A stretch of DNA of 64,000 nucleotides from Poriferisocius sp965200775 (lineage in GTDB: Bacteria > Actinomycetota > Acidimicrobiia > Acidimicrobiales > Bin134). The stretch is taken from positions 2,480,001 through 2,544,000 of the forward strand of contig OZ241383.1 of NCBI GenBank assembly GCA_965200775.1, read 5' to 3'. The position numbers were made by a program, and so were the translations under genes. Positions 27,695-36,471 of this stretch are shown in pieces. The notes under the pieces were generated by a model. It was not told the DNA's origin. It worked only from the letters and a program-made list of their open reading frames with translations, and ran no database searches. Numbering within the stretch: the stretch's first letter is position 1; each line of letters starts with the position of its first letter.

Positions 27695-29317
27695 TGCATG
27701 ATCGATGGGAGCCTCTACCACCGTCACCCCGGAGATACGGCTCACCATGTCAGCCAAGGCGTCGGCACTCTCCACCCGGTGGTAGGCCACGCCCATCCCC
27801 TCAACCACCTGGTCGAACCGGGTGCCGTGGGGGGTGTGGAACAGCTCGTCGAAATGAACGTCGGCACCGCCGTCGGCCACAGGCAGCAGCGAGAAGATGC
27901 CACCGCCGTCGTTGTTGGGCACCACCACGGTGAGGTCGGCATCGGTCCGGGACGCGGCCAGCAACCCGCCGATGTCGTGGATCAGGGCTACGTCGCCCAC
28001 CAGGGCGGCCACCGGCTCCCCCAGGGCCAGGGCTGCGCCCAATGCCGACGACACCACCCCGTCGATGCCGTTCGCCCCCCGGTTCACGAGCACCCGGCGG
28101 GGTGGCGCCTCGGGTGGCCAGAACGAGGTCACGTCCCGCACCGGCATGCTGCTCGACGCATACAGGGGCACATCAGCGGGCAGCACTCGCAGCAGGGTGG
28201 TAGCGAGCAGGGGCTCCAGCAGACCTTCGTCGCTCAGGGCCGCTTCCACTCGGTTCCAGGAATCGGCGCCGGCCCCGGTCCAGGCCGTTACCCAGGCGTC
28301 GTCGGATGGGGCCATCCTCCCGGCCGCAGCTTCCAGCAGGGCAACCGGGTCGGAGGCCAGCGCCTCCGTCCATCCAAACGATGGGTCTTCCCAACGGCGG
28401 CGGGGGTCCACCAGCAACCGGTGAGCGGCTCCGCACGAGGCGACGAAGTCGATGACCGCCCGGTTGCTGGGCGGCCCGCCGATGCGCATCAGCACCTCGG
28501 GAACCAACTCCGGGTGGCCCAGTACCCCCTCGGCCCCGTTCAAGACCAGCGGCCCCCGGCCCCGGAGCTGAGAACCGGCATCGGCGACCACCGGCCAACC
28601 GGCCGCCTCAGCGAATCCGACCATGGCTTCCGCACCGGCGTCGTCCACGTTCAGCGCACCGGCAACGATCAACCCCCGGCGACCTGCGTGGCTGACCACA
28701 GCATCCACATCGGCCTCCACCAAGGTACGAACCGGCGTAATCGGCTTGCCGACGGCAGCGTCGAACCGGGGAACCGGGCCCTGGGGTTCGAGCGGCTTGC
28801 GGAACGGCCAGTTCAGATGAACCGGGCCAGGATCGGGGCCTGCTCCCGCCGTGGTGGCCGCTCGCACCGCCAGTCGGGCGAGGTACTCAGGTTGATCGAA
28901 GTCGCACGGGGTCTCGGCGAACCACCGCACGCTGCTCCCGTACAGCTTGGTCTGATCGATGGTCTGTCCCGCTCCGGTGTCGCGCAGCTCGGGCGGTCGG
29001 TCGGCGGTACACACGATGAGCGACACCCCCCCGTGGTGGGCCTCGACTACCGCCGGGAGGTAGTTGGCGGCCGCCGTGCCCGATGTACACACCAGCGCCA
29101 CCGGCCGTCCCGAGGCCTTGGCCATGCCCAGGGCGCAGAACCCGCCGACCCGCTCGTCGAGCTGCACCGTCACCCGAAGCTCGGGTTGGTTGCGGGCCGA
29201 CACCGCCAGGGGGGTTGAGCGCGACCCGGGCGATACCACCACGTCGCGAACCCCGCAGGCAGCCAGCTCGGCCCAGAACCGACCGGTGGCCCGATAGGCC
29301 GAATCGGTCACTTCCAT
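27665..29317 (-). CDS. menD: SEPHCHC synthase
   Basis: 550-aa thiamine-diphosphate enzyme that adds a succinyl semialdehyde unit from 2-oxoglutarate to isochorismate. It has the MenD signature VVSPGSRSTPLA near residue 30, the VQLDERVGGFCALGMAKASG segment with the catalytic Glu, and the ThDP motif starting GDVALIHDIGG and ending VVVPNNDGGG. The length is normal. It follows menF after 43 bp; its 3' end lies inside the 24/20-bp repeat. Confidence 0.93.
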   Translation of the reverse strand: MEVTDSAYRATGRFWAELAACGVRDVVVSPGSRSTPLAVSARNQPELRVTVQLDERVGGFCALGMAKASGRPVALVCTSGTAAANYLPAVVEAHHGGVSLIVCTADRPPELRDTGAGQTIDQTKLYGSSVRWFAETPCDFDQPEYLARLAVRAATTAGAGPDPGPVHLNWPFRKPLEPQGPVPRFDAAVGKPITPVRTLVEADVDAVVSHAGRRGLIVAGALNVDDAGAEAMVGFAEAAGWPVVADAGSQLRGRGPLVLNGAEGVLGHPELVPEVLMRIGGPPSNRAVIDFVASCGAAHRLLVDPRRRWEDPSFGWTEALASDPVALLEAAAGRMAPSDDAWVTAWTGAGADSWNRVEAALSDEGLLEPLLATTLLRVLPADVPLYASSSMPVRDVTSFWPPEAPPRRVLVNRGANGIDGVVSSALGAALALGEPVAALVGDVALIHDIGGLLAASRTDADLTVVVPNNDGGGIFSLLPVADGGADVHFDELFHTPHGTRFDQVVEGMGVAYHRVESADALADMVSRISGVTVVEAPIDHAAALSQRRRL

Positions 29318-29360
29318 CCCTCAACGGTGGAGAGGTCCGGCACGCCCCCTATCGGGCCGG

Positions 29361-30509
29361 TCATGTCACCATGTCCAGCACCGCGGCCAGCTTGATGTCG
29401 GTTTCGGCAAGCTCCTTCTCGGGGTCGGAGCCGGCAACGATGCCCCCGCCGGCGAACAGCCGGAGCCAGTCGGGCCCCACCAGCGCCGAACGCAGTGCCA
29501 CATGGAACGAACCGCAACCCCGGTGGTCGATCCAGCCCACCGGTCCGGCATACCACCCCCGGTCGAATCCCTCGTTCTCGGCAATCCACTGCTGGGCGAA
29601 CCGGCTCGGGGTGCCCCCAACCGCCGGGGAGGGATGCAGAGCGCCCACCAGCCTCAGAGCCAAGCCGGGATGGGGGGCGATCCGACCCGTGACCGTTGTG
29701 TTGAGGTGGTGGATACCGGGCAGGGTGCGAATCTCGGGCCCGCTGGTGGGATCCAACTCCACCCCGGCCAGGGCCAGTCGAGTCCGCATGTAGTCCACCA
29801 CGTAGCGGTGCTCGGCCTGCTCCTTGGGGCTGGACGCCAACCTTTCGGCGTTGGCGGCGTCCTCGGCCGGCGTCGCCCCCCGGGGAGCGGTGCCGGCCAG
29901 CGCGCAGGTGGTGACCACGTCGCCGTCCAGCTCCACCAGAACCTCGGGCGTGGCCCCCACAAAGCACGACTGCTCCTGACCGAAGCTGAACACCGTGCAG
30001 GAGTCGAACCGTTCGGCCAGCCGGGCCAGCACCACCGCCGGATCAACCCGGCCCACCGCTTCCACTTCTCGGGCCAACACCACCTTGGCCAACTCGCCGT
30101 CGTCGATGGCACCGGAGGCCCGCTTCACCACATCCCGGAACGAGGCTCGAGACCCGTCCTCCACTCGCACCGCTTTGTCCGCTCCTCCTCCAGCCGAGCC
30201 TCCAACCCCGGAACGACCCGAGCTTGCCACCGATCCCCTAACGATCATCTCCGGTTTGACCAGCCGTCCGCTGGGGTATCCGGCCCACACTCCCGACCCC
30301 GGCTGGTCGAAGAACCCGAAACCCCCGAAGGCGATCTCCCCCTCGTCCAGCAACTCGGCGGCCGCGGCCGCTGCAGCGTCGAACCGCCATGGACCGTCCA
30401 CCTCGACCGCCCGGTCCACTCCCAGGCCGGCCACCGCTGCCTGGCCGGGGGCCCGCCAGAAAATCCGGTCGCTCCCCGGCCACGAGGCGAACTGCTCGAG
30501 CGGCGTCAC
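29361..30509 (-). CDS. menF: isochorismate synthase
   Basis: 382-aa chorismate-binding enzyme converting chorismate to isochorismate, the first committed step to menaquinone. Conserved segments are VLAREVEAVG, SCFVGATPEVLV, IRTLPGIHHLNTTVTG, LHPSPAVGGTP and the final GGGIVAGSDPEKELAETDIK. It starts at GTG 30509, overlapping the stop of the preceding regulator gene by 4 nt. It could be called menF or entC-like; the adjacent menD settles menaquinone. Confidence 0.9.
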   Translation of the reverse strand: MTPLEQFASWPGSDRIFWRAPGQAAVAGLGVDRAVEVDGPWRFDAAAAAAAELLDEGEIAFGGFGFFDQPGSGVWAGYPSGRLVKPEMIVRGSVASSGRSGVGGSAGGGADKAVRVEDGSRASFRDVVKRASGAIDDGELAKVVLAREVEAVGRVDPAVVLARLAERFDSCTVFSFGQEQSCFVGATPEVLVELDGDVVTTCALAGTAPRGATPAEDAANAERLASSPKEQAEHRYVVDYMRTRLALAGVELDPTSGPEIRTLPGIHHLNTTVTGRIAPHPGLALRLVGALHPSPAVGGTPSRFAQQWIAENEGFDRGWYAGPVGWIDHRGCGSFHVALRSALVGPDWLRLFAGGGIVAGSDPEKELAETDIKLAAVLDMVT

Positions 30510-30928
30510 ATTGCCCCCTTCTTCAGCCGGGCCGATGCCCGGCTCAGCAGCGTCCGGCGAAAGTGTTCCCCCACCAGGGCCACCACTTGGGGCAGCAGGG
30601 CGTCCACCAGCGGAGCCAGCTCCTCCAGGTTCACGCCGCCATCGCCCTCGCCGGGAGACCCCATGGCAGCCAGGAAGAGGTCCACCGCCTCGTCGGCCAC
30701 GGTTTCGATGTTTCGGGCGTGGCGGACGGCCAGACGGGCCAGGTCGGGCACGCTCACCCCCGCAGCAATGAGGGCGGCCACCGCTTGCAGCATGGCGACG
30801 GCGTCCTCCTTGAACCGTCCGGAGGAGTCAGGAATCAGCAGCCCGGCGTCGATGGCCAGGTCCACCTGCTCGGCGGCCAGCCCCGACCGGCTGATCAGCT
30901 CAGCCCGGCTCAGTCCCACGTGCTCCAT
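30506..30928 (-). CDS. HTH (MerR-like) putative regulator of the men operon
   Basis: 140 aa. The N-terminus LSRAELISRSGLAAEQVDLAIDAGLLIPDSSGRF has the helix-turn-helix-wing pattern of MerR-like or adenylate-cyclase-regulatory domains. Helical segments with no obvious ligand or Cys motif follow. It is first in the operon and overlaps menF by 4 nt, so the stoichiometry is coupled. A role controlling menaquinone synthesis is inferred from position. Confidence 0.6.
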   Translation of the reverse strand: MEHVGLSRAELISRSGLAAEQVDLAIDAGLLIPDSSGRFKEDAVAMLQAVAALIAAGVSVPDLARLAVRHARNIETVADEAVDLFLAAMGSPGEGDGGVNLEELAPLVDALLPQVVALVGEHFRRTLLSRASARLKKGAM

Positions 30929-31030
30929 CCCAAGAGCGTAAACCAGGCCCGATCAACCAACCCGGTTGCGGCCCTGGGCCTTCAATCCGGTCACGGGTAC
31001 ACCTCCGAGGCCGGTTATCGTCCAGTGGCG

Positions 31031-32509
31031 ATGAGCTTCGCCCCTCTCCTGTTGGATCCCGAGCTTCCCGCCGGGCCGGACACCCCGGGAGTGATCGTCG
31101 CCCGACCCGAAGGCGACGAGGTGGTCGGCTACTTCGATCTGGTGGACGGGGTCCGGCGGCTGGCCTCGACCCTGACCGACGCCGGTGTGGCCCCCCACGC
31201 TCCTGTGGCCTGCCTGCTGCCCCCCAGCGGCGACGTGGTGGCGGTGTTCTTCGGTACCTGGGCGGCCGGAGCGGTACACGTGCCGGTGAACCCCAGGCTC
31301 TCGGACACCGAGATCAACCGAATCCTCGACGAGGTGAAACCCGCGGCGGTGATCGGCTCCACCGACCAGCTCAACCGGGTGCAGGCCCCCACCGCCCTGG
31401 TGGCCGCCGACGGCGATCTGCGCTGGTCGGTTGCCCAGCCCCGACCCCGAACCGCCGAGCTGGCCACCCACGATCCGGGTGTCGCCATGGTGTCGTTCAC
31501 CTCGGGCACCACCGGACGCCCGAAGCCCGTCGAGCTTCGATCGGAGGGGGTGTTGAAGCTCATGGACACCATCATCTCCACCATGCGCAAGGGCCGGGTC
31601 CCCACCGAACGACCCACCATGGCCAACGTCATCCCGGTGTCCACCTCGCTGTGGGCCGGCATCTACAACGTGATCTTCGCTGTGCGCACCGGCAGCCCGC
31701 CGATTCTGATGCCCACCTTCGATGCGATGGAGTACGCCCGGATTGTGGGCCAGTACGGAATCGCCTCCACCGTGCTGCCCCCGGCGGCCATCACCATGCT
31801 CAACGACGAGCCCGGCATTTCCAGCCTCGACCCGTTGCGGATCGTCCGTTCGATCACCGCCCCGCTCTCTCCGCTGCAGGCCCGCCGCTTCCACGAGCGG
31901 TTCGGGGTCATGGTGCTGAACGGTTACGGCCAGACCGAGGTGGGTGGGGAGATAGTGGGTTGGACCGCCCGGGACTTCCGGCAGCACCCAGAGAAGCTGG
32001 GCGCGGTGGGGCGCCCGTACCAGGGGGTTGAGCTGAGACTCGGCGAAAACGGCGAGCTGTGGGTCCGCACTGCCGACACTGCTGCTCTCGACCCAAACGG
32101 ACCGCTCGGCGACCGCCTCGACCCCGAGGGCTTCTTCCGTACCGGCGACATCGCCCGCCTCGACGACGAGGGTTTTCTGTGGATCGAGGGCCGGGAGTCG
32201 GACATGATCAACCGGGGCGGGCTGAAGGTGTTCCCCGCCGAGGTGGAGGAGGTGCTGCTGCTGTCGGAAGCGGTGGCCGACGCAGCAGTGGTGGGGATAC
32301 CAGACGAGCGGCTGGGCGAGGTTCCCGTGGCCTTCGTGGTGCCCGCTGCCGATGACGAACTGCCCGGCGATGGCGACCTGGAGCAGCTTTGCCGCCAACA
32401 CCTGGCCCCCTACAAGGTGCCGGTCTCTTTCCGTGAGCTGGACGCGCTGCCCCGCAACGAGGTCGGCAAGGTGCTGCGCCGGGAGTTGGTGGAACAGGCC
32501 GGCAGCTAA
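31031..32509 (+). CDS. AMP-dependent acyl-CoA synthetase/ligase
   Basis: 492 aa from the ATG at 31031; the open frame continues upstream but lacks ligase sequence there. ANL motifs: VSFTSGTTGRPKPVEL, NGYGQTEVGGEIVG, TGDIARLDDEGFLWIEGRESDMINRGG, and the late catalytic Lys in LPRNEVGKVLRREL. The second Gly-Lys is complete, so it should be active on a carboxylic acid of unknown type. Divergent from the men operon, convergent with the LLM gene. Confidence 0.87.
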   Translation: MSFAPLLLDPELPAGPDTPGVIVARPEGDEVVGYFDLVDGVRRLASTLTDAGVAPHAPVACLLPPSGDVVAVFFGTWAAGAVHVPVNPRLSDTEINRILDEVKPAAVIGSTDQLNRVQAPTALVAADGDLRWSVAQPRPRTAELATHDPGVAMVSFTSGTTGRPKPVELRSEGVLKLMDTIISTMRKGRVPTERPTMANVIPVSTSLWAGIYNVIFAVRTGSPPILMPTFDAMEYARIVGQYGIASTVLPPAAITMLNDEPGISSLDPLRIVRSITAPLSPLQARRFHERFGVMVLNGYGQTEVGGEIVGWTARDFRQHPEKLGAVGRPYQGVELRLGENGELWVRTADTAALDPNGPLGDRLDPEGFFRTGDIARLDDEGFLWIEGRESDMINRGGLKVFPAEVEEVLLLSEAVADAAVVGIPDERLGEVPVAFVVPAADDELPGDGDLEQLCRQHLAPYKVPVSFRELDALPRNEVGKVLRRELVEQAGS

Positions 32510-32530
32510 CCGACCGGTCCGGTTTCGGCG

Positions 32531-33664
32531 TCAGGAATCAGCCGGTGAAGGGGTGTAGTTCTCGAGCTCGGGGATGATCTCCTTGCCGAGAAGCTCAATG
32601 GTGCGCATGATCGATTCGTGGGAGTGGTACCCGAACTGCACGTAGCAGATGAGCTGGTCAACCCCCAGGTCGGCGTAGTGCTTCATCTTCTCGTAGCAGG
32701 TGTCCACATCGCCCACCACGATCATGTCGGCGCTGTCGAACTGGTCGATGAGGTCGTCGATCCCGTCCTCCATGAGCGGCTTGAGCAGGGGGAAGGTGGC
32801 GTCCTGCTCTTCCTGTGACAGCTCGGGCAGTTCCCAATCCAGGGTGAACTGGGCCAGGTTCGAGTACCACCACTCCACCGACTTCCAGATGCCGTTGTCC
32901 ACCACCTGCTGCTTGGTGTCGGCGCAGTGGACCAGGGTGTAGGCCGCGGTGGCGTTGGTGGTCACGTCGGTGATTGGCTCGGGGTTCTGGGCCGCGGCCC
33001 GGTAGTTGCGGATGTGCTCGCCCATTTTCTCCAGCGGCTGCATGATGGAAAACGAGAGCATCCCCATTCCCGCTTTGCCGGCCACCGCTGCCGAACTCTC
33101 CGAGGCGCACGCCATCCACGCCGGGGGATGGGGATATTGCATCGGTTTGGGGGTGACCATCCGGCGGGGGAACTTGAACCGGGGCGACTCGTACTCGAAG
33201 TACTCCTCCCGCCACATGCCACAGACGATCTCGATGGCCTCTTTCCAATCGTCCCTGGACTTCTCCCGATCAACCCCGAAAGCGATCTGCTCCATCGGGG
33301 TGGACCGGCCCGTGCCCCACACGGCCCGACCGTTGGACAGGATGTCCACCGTGGCCACCTTCTCGGCGATGCGCTGGGGTGGGATGAACCCGAACGGGGT
33401 GAGGGTCACGCCGAAGCCCATCTTGATGTTCTCGGTCACCATCGACAGCGCACCGAGCAACACCTCGGACGCCGGGCAGTGCGAGCGACCCTCCCGGAAG
33501 TGGTGCTCCACCGCCCAGATGGTGTTGAACCCGAAGTTGTCGGCCAGCTTGATCTGCTCGATGGCGTCCCGGTAAGCCTTCTGCTCCCGCTCCCGCTGAC
33601 CCCAGGGGTGGGGCTTTCCCCACGGCTTGGGCGCATCCACCTCGTACAGCAAGTCCAACTTCAT
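32531..33664 (-). CDS. LLM-class flavin-dependent oxidoreductase
   Basis: 377-aa luciferase-like monooxygenase homologue. Features include the NFGFNTIWAVEHHFREG strand, a segment with LSNGRAVWGTGRSTPMEQ, and YPHPPAWMACAS. The gene is FMN- or F420-linked, with a longer C-terminal part than the 312-aa homologue at 23172. The N-terminus resembles the fragment at the left edge only in fold. Single gene, convergent with the acyl-CoA ligase. Confidence 0.85.
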   Translation of the reverse strand: MKLDLLYEVDAPKPWGKPHPWGQREREQKAYRDAIEQIKLADNFGFNTIWAVEHHFREGRSHCPASEVLLGALSMVTENIKMGFGVTLTPFGFIPPQRIAEKVATVDILSNGRAVWGTGRSTPMEQIAFGVDREKSRDDWKEAIEIVCGMWREEYFEYESPRFKFPRRMVTPKPMQYPHPPAWMACASESSAAVAGKAGMGMLSFSIMQPLEKMGEHIRNYRAAAQNPEPITDVTTNATAAYTLVHCADTKQQVVDNGIWKSVEWWYSNLAQFTLDWELPELSQEEQDATFPLLKPLMEDGIDDLIDQFDSADMIVVGDVDTCYEKMKHYADLGVDQLICYVQFGYHSHESIMRTIELLGKEIIPELENYTPSPADS

Positions 33665-33692
33665 GGCCGTGACGTTACCGACCGGCTTGCGC

Positions 33693-34580
33693 TCACCGCA
33701 CTTTGGAGCCAGCCCCAGCCCGCACCTCGACCCCGGCGTCGGCGGCCAGGCGGAACCCCATGTGCCCGGTGGTGGAGTTGGGTTCGTTGGCGTGGCGGGC
33801 GGCCACCCGGTAGCGGTTGCAGTAGGAGTCGTGGCACAGGTACGACCCTCCCCTGATGGCCCGGGATCGGCCCCGGTCTGGTCCGGTGGGGTCGATCAGC
33901 GAGCGCTCGGGCGGGAACCGGTTGTCGAACCAGTCGGCGCACCATTCCCACACGTTCCCCGAGCAGTTGTGCAATCCCAGCCCGTTGGCCGGGTACTCGT
34001 CAACCGGGGCGGTGCCCACGTATCCGTCCTCGGCGGTGTTGTGGGTGGGGAACTCGCCTTCCCAGATATTCAGCCGGGGTTGACCGTCGGGGCGCAACTC
34101 GTCGCCCCACGGGAAGCGGGCCTGCACCAGCCCTCCTCGGGCCCCGCACTCCCACTCGGCCTCGGTGGGCAGCCGGGCCCCGTACCAGTCGGCGCACGCT
34201 GTAGCGTCGAACCACGACACGTGAATCGCCGGATGGTCGCCCCGTTCCTCCACCGACGACCGGGGTCCCTCGGGCCGCGACCAGCACGCTCCCTCCACTT
34301 GCCGCCACCACTCGGCCCCCACCACCCCCCGGGTGGGCGGGAAATCGTCGGGCAAAAGGCCGGCGAACACGAACGACCATCCCTCCCGCTCGGCGGTTGT
34401 CACGTACCCGGTGGCCGACACGAAAGCGGCGAACTCGGCGTTGGTCATCGCTGTGGCGGCGATTTGGAACGGCCTAAGCATCACCTCCCGCACCGGTCCC
34501 TCGCCGTCGCCCTCGAACCACACCTCGTCGGTGCCCATGAGAAACGAGCCGCCGGTACTGACCATTTTCGCCATGGACAT
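33693..34580 (-). CDS. formylglycine-generating enzyme (sulfatase-modifying factor)
   Basis: 295 aa from the ATG at 34580 (a TTG at 34610 is possible). FGE-sulfatase fold: GGSFLMGTDE, HPAIHVSWFDATACADWYG, RLPTEAEWECGARGG, NVWEWCADWF, and the active-site block RGGSYLCHDSYCNRYRVAAR. The Cys pair (249 and 254, five apart) is that of genuine FGE, which oxidises a sulfatase Cys to formylglycine with copper and oxygen. Related paralogues lack it. No sulfatase gene lies in the window. Confidence 0.88.
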   Translation of the reverse strand: MSMAKMVSTGGSFLMGTDEVWFEGDGEGPVREVMLRPFQIAATAMTNAEFAAFVSATGYVTTAEREGWSFVFAGLLPDDFPPTRGVVGAEWWRQVEGACWSRPEGPRSSVEERGDHPAIHVSWFDATACADWYGARLPTEAEWECGARGGLVQARFPWGDELRPDGQPRLNIWEGEFPTHNTAEDGYVGTAPVDEYPANGLGLHNCSGNVWEWCADWFDNRFPPERSLIDPTGPDRGRSRAIRGGSYLCHDSYCNRYRVAARHANEPNSTTGHMGFRLAADAGVEVRAGAGSKVR

Positions 34581-34680
34581 GGCATAGTGGTCCGTCTGGG
34601 ATTTGGTCAAGGGGTTCGGGAAATGCGGAACCCCACCAACCGCAGCGCTTCACCAGCGCTTCAGCAAGGAGGCCCGCGCC

Positions 34681-35412
34681 ATGAAGACCACCGGGATCAT
34701 TTTCGCCGGTCTGGACTGCGATGCCGACGCCATCGAGGTCTGGAATCGCTGGTACGACCTCGAGCACCTGCCTCCCAACATTGCCCTGCCCGACGTGATG
34801 CACGGCCGGCGCTACGTGGCCCCGCCCAGTCACCAGGCTCTGCGTCCCGAAGGCTGCGATGCCGCTTTCGCCGACGGGCGCAGTGCGTTTCTCACCGTTT
34901 ACTGGCTGTGTGGCGACGTTGACGGGGTGATGGCGGCCATGACCGACTACCGGGAGGTGCTGGTGGACGCCGACCGGATGTTCCCCGACGAGAAGAAAGC
35001 GGTGAGGCTCGGCGATGCACTGGCCCTGGACTGGGCGGTGGCCGATCCGGCACTCAAGGCCGACCCCAGCGACATTCCCCACGTCTCCCACACCGACCTC
35101 CACGTGGTGCTGCGCCGGGGCCTCGACGACCAGGCGTGGCACCGTGACACCTACGCCCCAGCCGCGGTGGCCGTCGACGGGGTCCACGCCGTGGTGTCGT
35201 TCGTCTCCCGGTTCACCCCCGACACCGCCATCGACCTCCACATGATCGAGGGCGATCCCAACGTGGTGGTGAGCGCCTTGAGGGCTGCTGCTCCGACCCG
35301 CCCCGAGTCCACCGAGGTCGGGTTGGACGGGCCGTTCCGTCTCATCGAGCCACTCCGTTACGGGTGGGCCGAACAGATCAGAAGCTCATGGATGCCGAAA
35401 ACGGTTTCCTGA
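34681..35412 (+). CDS. hypothetical protein, possible double ABM-like fold
   Basis: 243 aa from the ATG at 34681, chosen because AAGGAGG lies 11 nt before it. The sequence opens MKTTGIIFAGLDCDADAIE followed by VWNRWYDLEHLPPN; a second, similar strand-helix unit begins near HTDLHVVLRRGLDDQAW. The layout suggests a duplicated dimeric alpha-beta barrel. I cannot name a family. Its last 25 bp overlap the start of the DUF445 gene, so they may be co-translated. Confidence 0.6.
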   Translation: MKTTGIIFAGLDCDADAIEVWNRWYDLEHLPPNIALPDVMHGRRYVAPPSHQALRPEGCDAAFADGRSAFLTVYWLCGDVDGVMAAMTDYREVLVDADRMFPDEKKAVRLGDALALDWAVADPALKADPSDIPHVSHTDLHVVLRRGLDDQAWHRDTYAPAAVAVDGVHAVVSFVSRFTPDTAIDLHMIEGDPNVVVSALRAAAPTRPESTEVGLDGPFRLIEPLRYGWAEQIRSSWMPKTVS

Positions 35413-36422
35413 CCGGCTCCATCAACGGCCCCAAAGGTCCCAAGGCCTCGCTTCGCCTGGCCAAGCAGCAGGCCACCGGGCTGCTGCTGGTGGCCGCGGC
35501 CCTGTTCGTGGTGATGCGGGTGATGACCGAGGGCAAGGGCTGGGCCGGTTACGTGGAGGCCGCTGCCGAGGCTGCCATGATCGGCGGTCTGGCCGACTGG
35601 TTCGCTGTCACCGCCGTCTTCCGCCACCCGCTTGGGATACCCATCCCCCACACCGCGCTCATCGCCAAGCGCAAGGACATCATCGGTGCCAGCCTGAGCG
35701 AGTTCGTGCAGGACAACTTCTTCGATACCGAGAGCCTGGCCAAGTGGGTTTCCGATCGGGCTCCGGCCGAGGCGCTGGGGCGGTGGCTGGCTTCCGAGGA
35801 GAACCCCGATTTGGAGTCGATACCGGCGTTGGGGCGGTGGCTGGAGTCGATGATGGACGACGGGCACCACCAGCCGATCATCGATGTGGTGGTGCAGCAA
35901 GCCGACCGCTTCCTGGTGGACAACTACGACTCGCTGAGGGAGACCATCACCAGAGAGGTGCCCCGATACACCCCCAAGATGGTGGACAACTTCATCTCCA
36001 ACCGGCTCTACCAAGGAGCCCGGAACCTGCTGGCCGAAATCGCCGACGACCCCGACCACGAGCTACGCCGTCGCATCGACACCGGGCTCAGGAGCTACGC
36101 CCAACGCCTTCAGACCCATCCGTCGGTGCCGCCCCGGGTGGAAGCAGCGCTGACCCGAGCGTGGGAAGCGCTGGAAACCGACGCCCACCTTCAGGAGCGG
36201 GTGGACGAGTGGCTGGTGGCCGCGGTCAGCTCACTGGCCCGCCACGCACGGGTGGAGGTGGCGCACATCATCGGCACCACCGTGGCCATGTGGGACGCCG
36301 ACGACGCCAGCGCTCGCATCGAGCACCGCTTCGGGCGCGACCTCCAGTTCATCCGATTCAACGGAACCATCATCGGGGCTCTGGCCGGTGTGGCCATCCA
36401 CGCGGTGGGCCAGGCGCTTTAG
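35388..36422 (+). CDS. DUF445 membrane protein
   Basis: 344 aa from the ATG at 35388 (GTG at 35364 is an alternative). TM near residues 25-50 followed by the family hallmark GGLADWFAVTAVFRHPLGIPIPHT. A long helical region follows, and a C-terminal hydrophobic hairpin ends the protein (FNGTIIGALAGVAIHAVGQAL). DUF445 proteins sit in the inner membrane and their function is unproven. It overlaps the preceding gene by 25 bp. Confidence 0.85.
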   Translation: MDAENGFLTGSINGPKGPKASLRLAKQQATGLLLVAAALFVVMRVMTEGKGWAGYVEAAAEAAMIGGLADWFAVTAVFRHPLGIPIPHTALIAKRKDIIGASLSEFVQDNFFDTESLAKWVSDRAPAEALGRWLASEENPDLESIPALGRWLESMMDDGHHQPIIDVVVQQADRFLVDNYDSLRETITREVPRYTPKMVDNFISNRLYQGARNLLAEIADDPDHELRRRIDTGLRSYAQRLQTHPSVPPRVEAALTRAWEALETDAHLQERVDEWLVAAVSSLARHARVEVAHIIGTTVAMWDADDASARIEHRFGRDLQFIRFNGTIIGALAGVAIHAVGQAL

Positions 36423-36471
36423 TGCTTGAGCCTGGCGGGCGAGTTGCAGCCGATGAATCCGGCAAGGCCTG

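Noticed and set aside
27680..29218. 512-codon plus-strand frame
   Set aside because: Antisense to menD, which is unambiguous.
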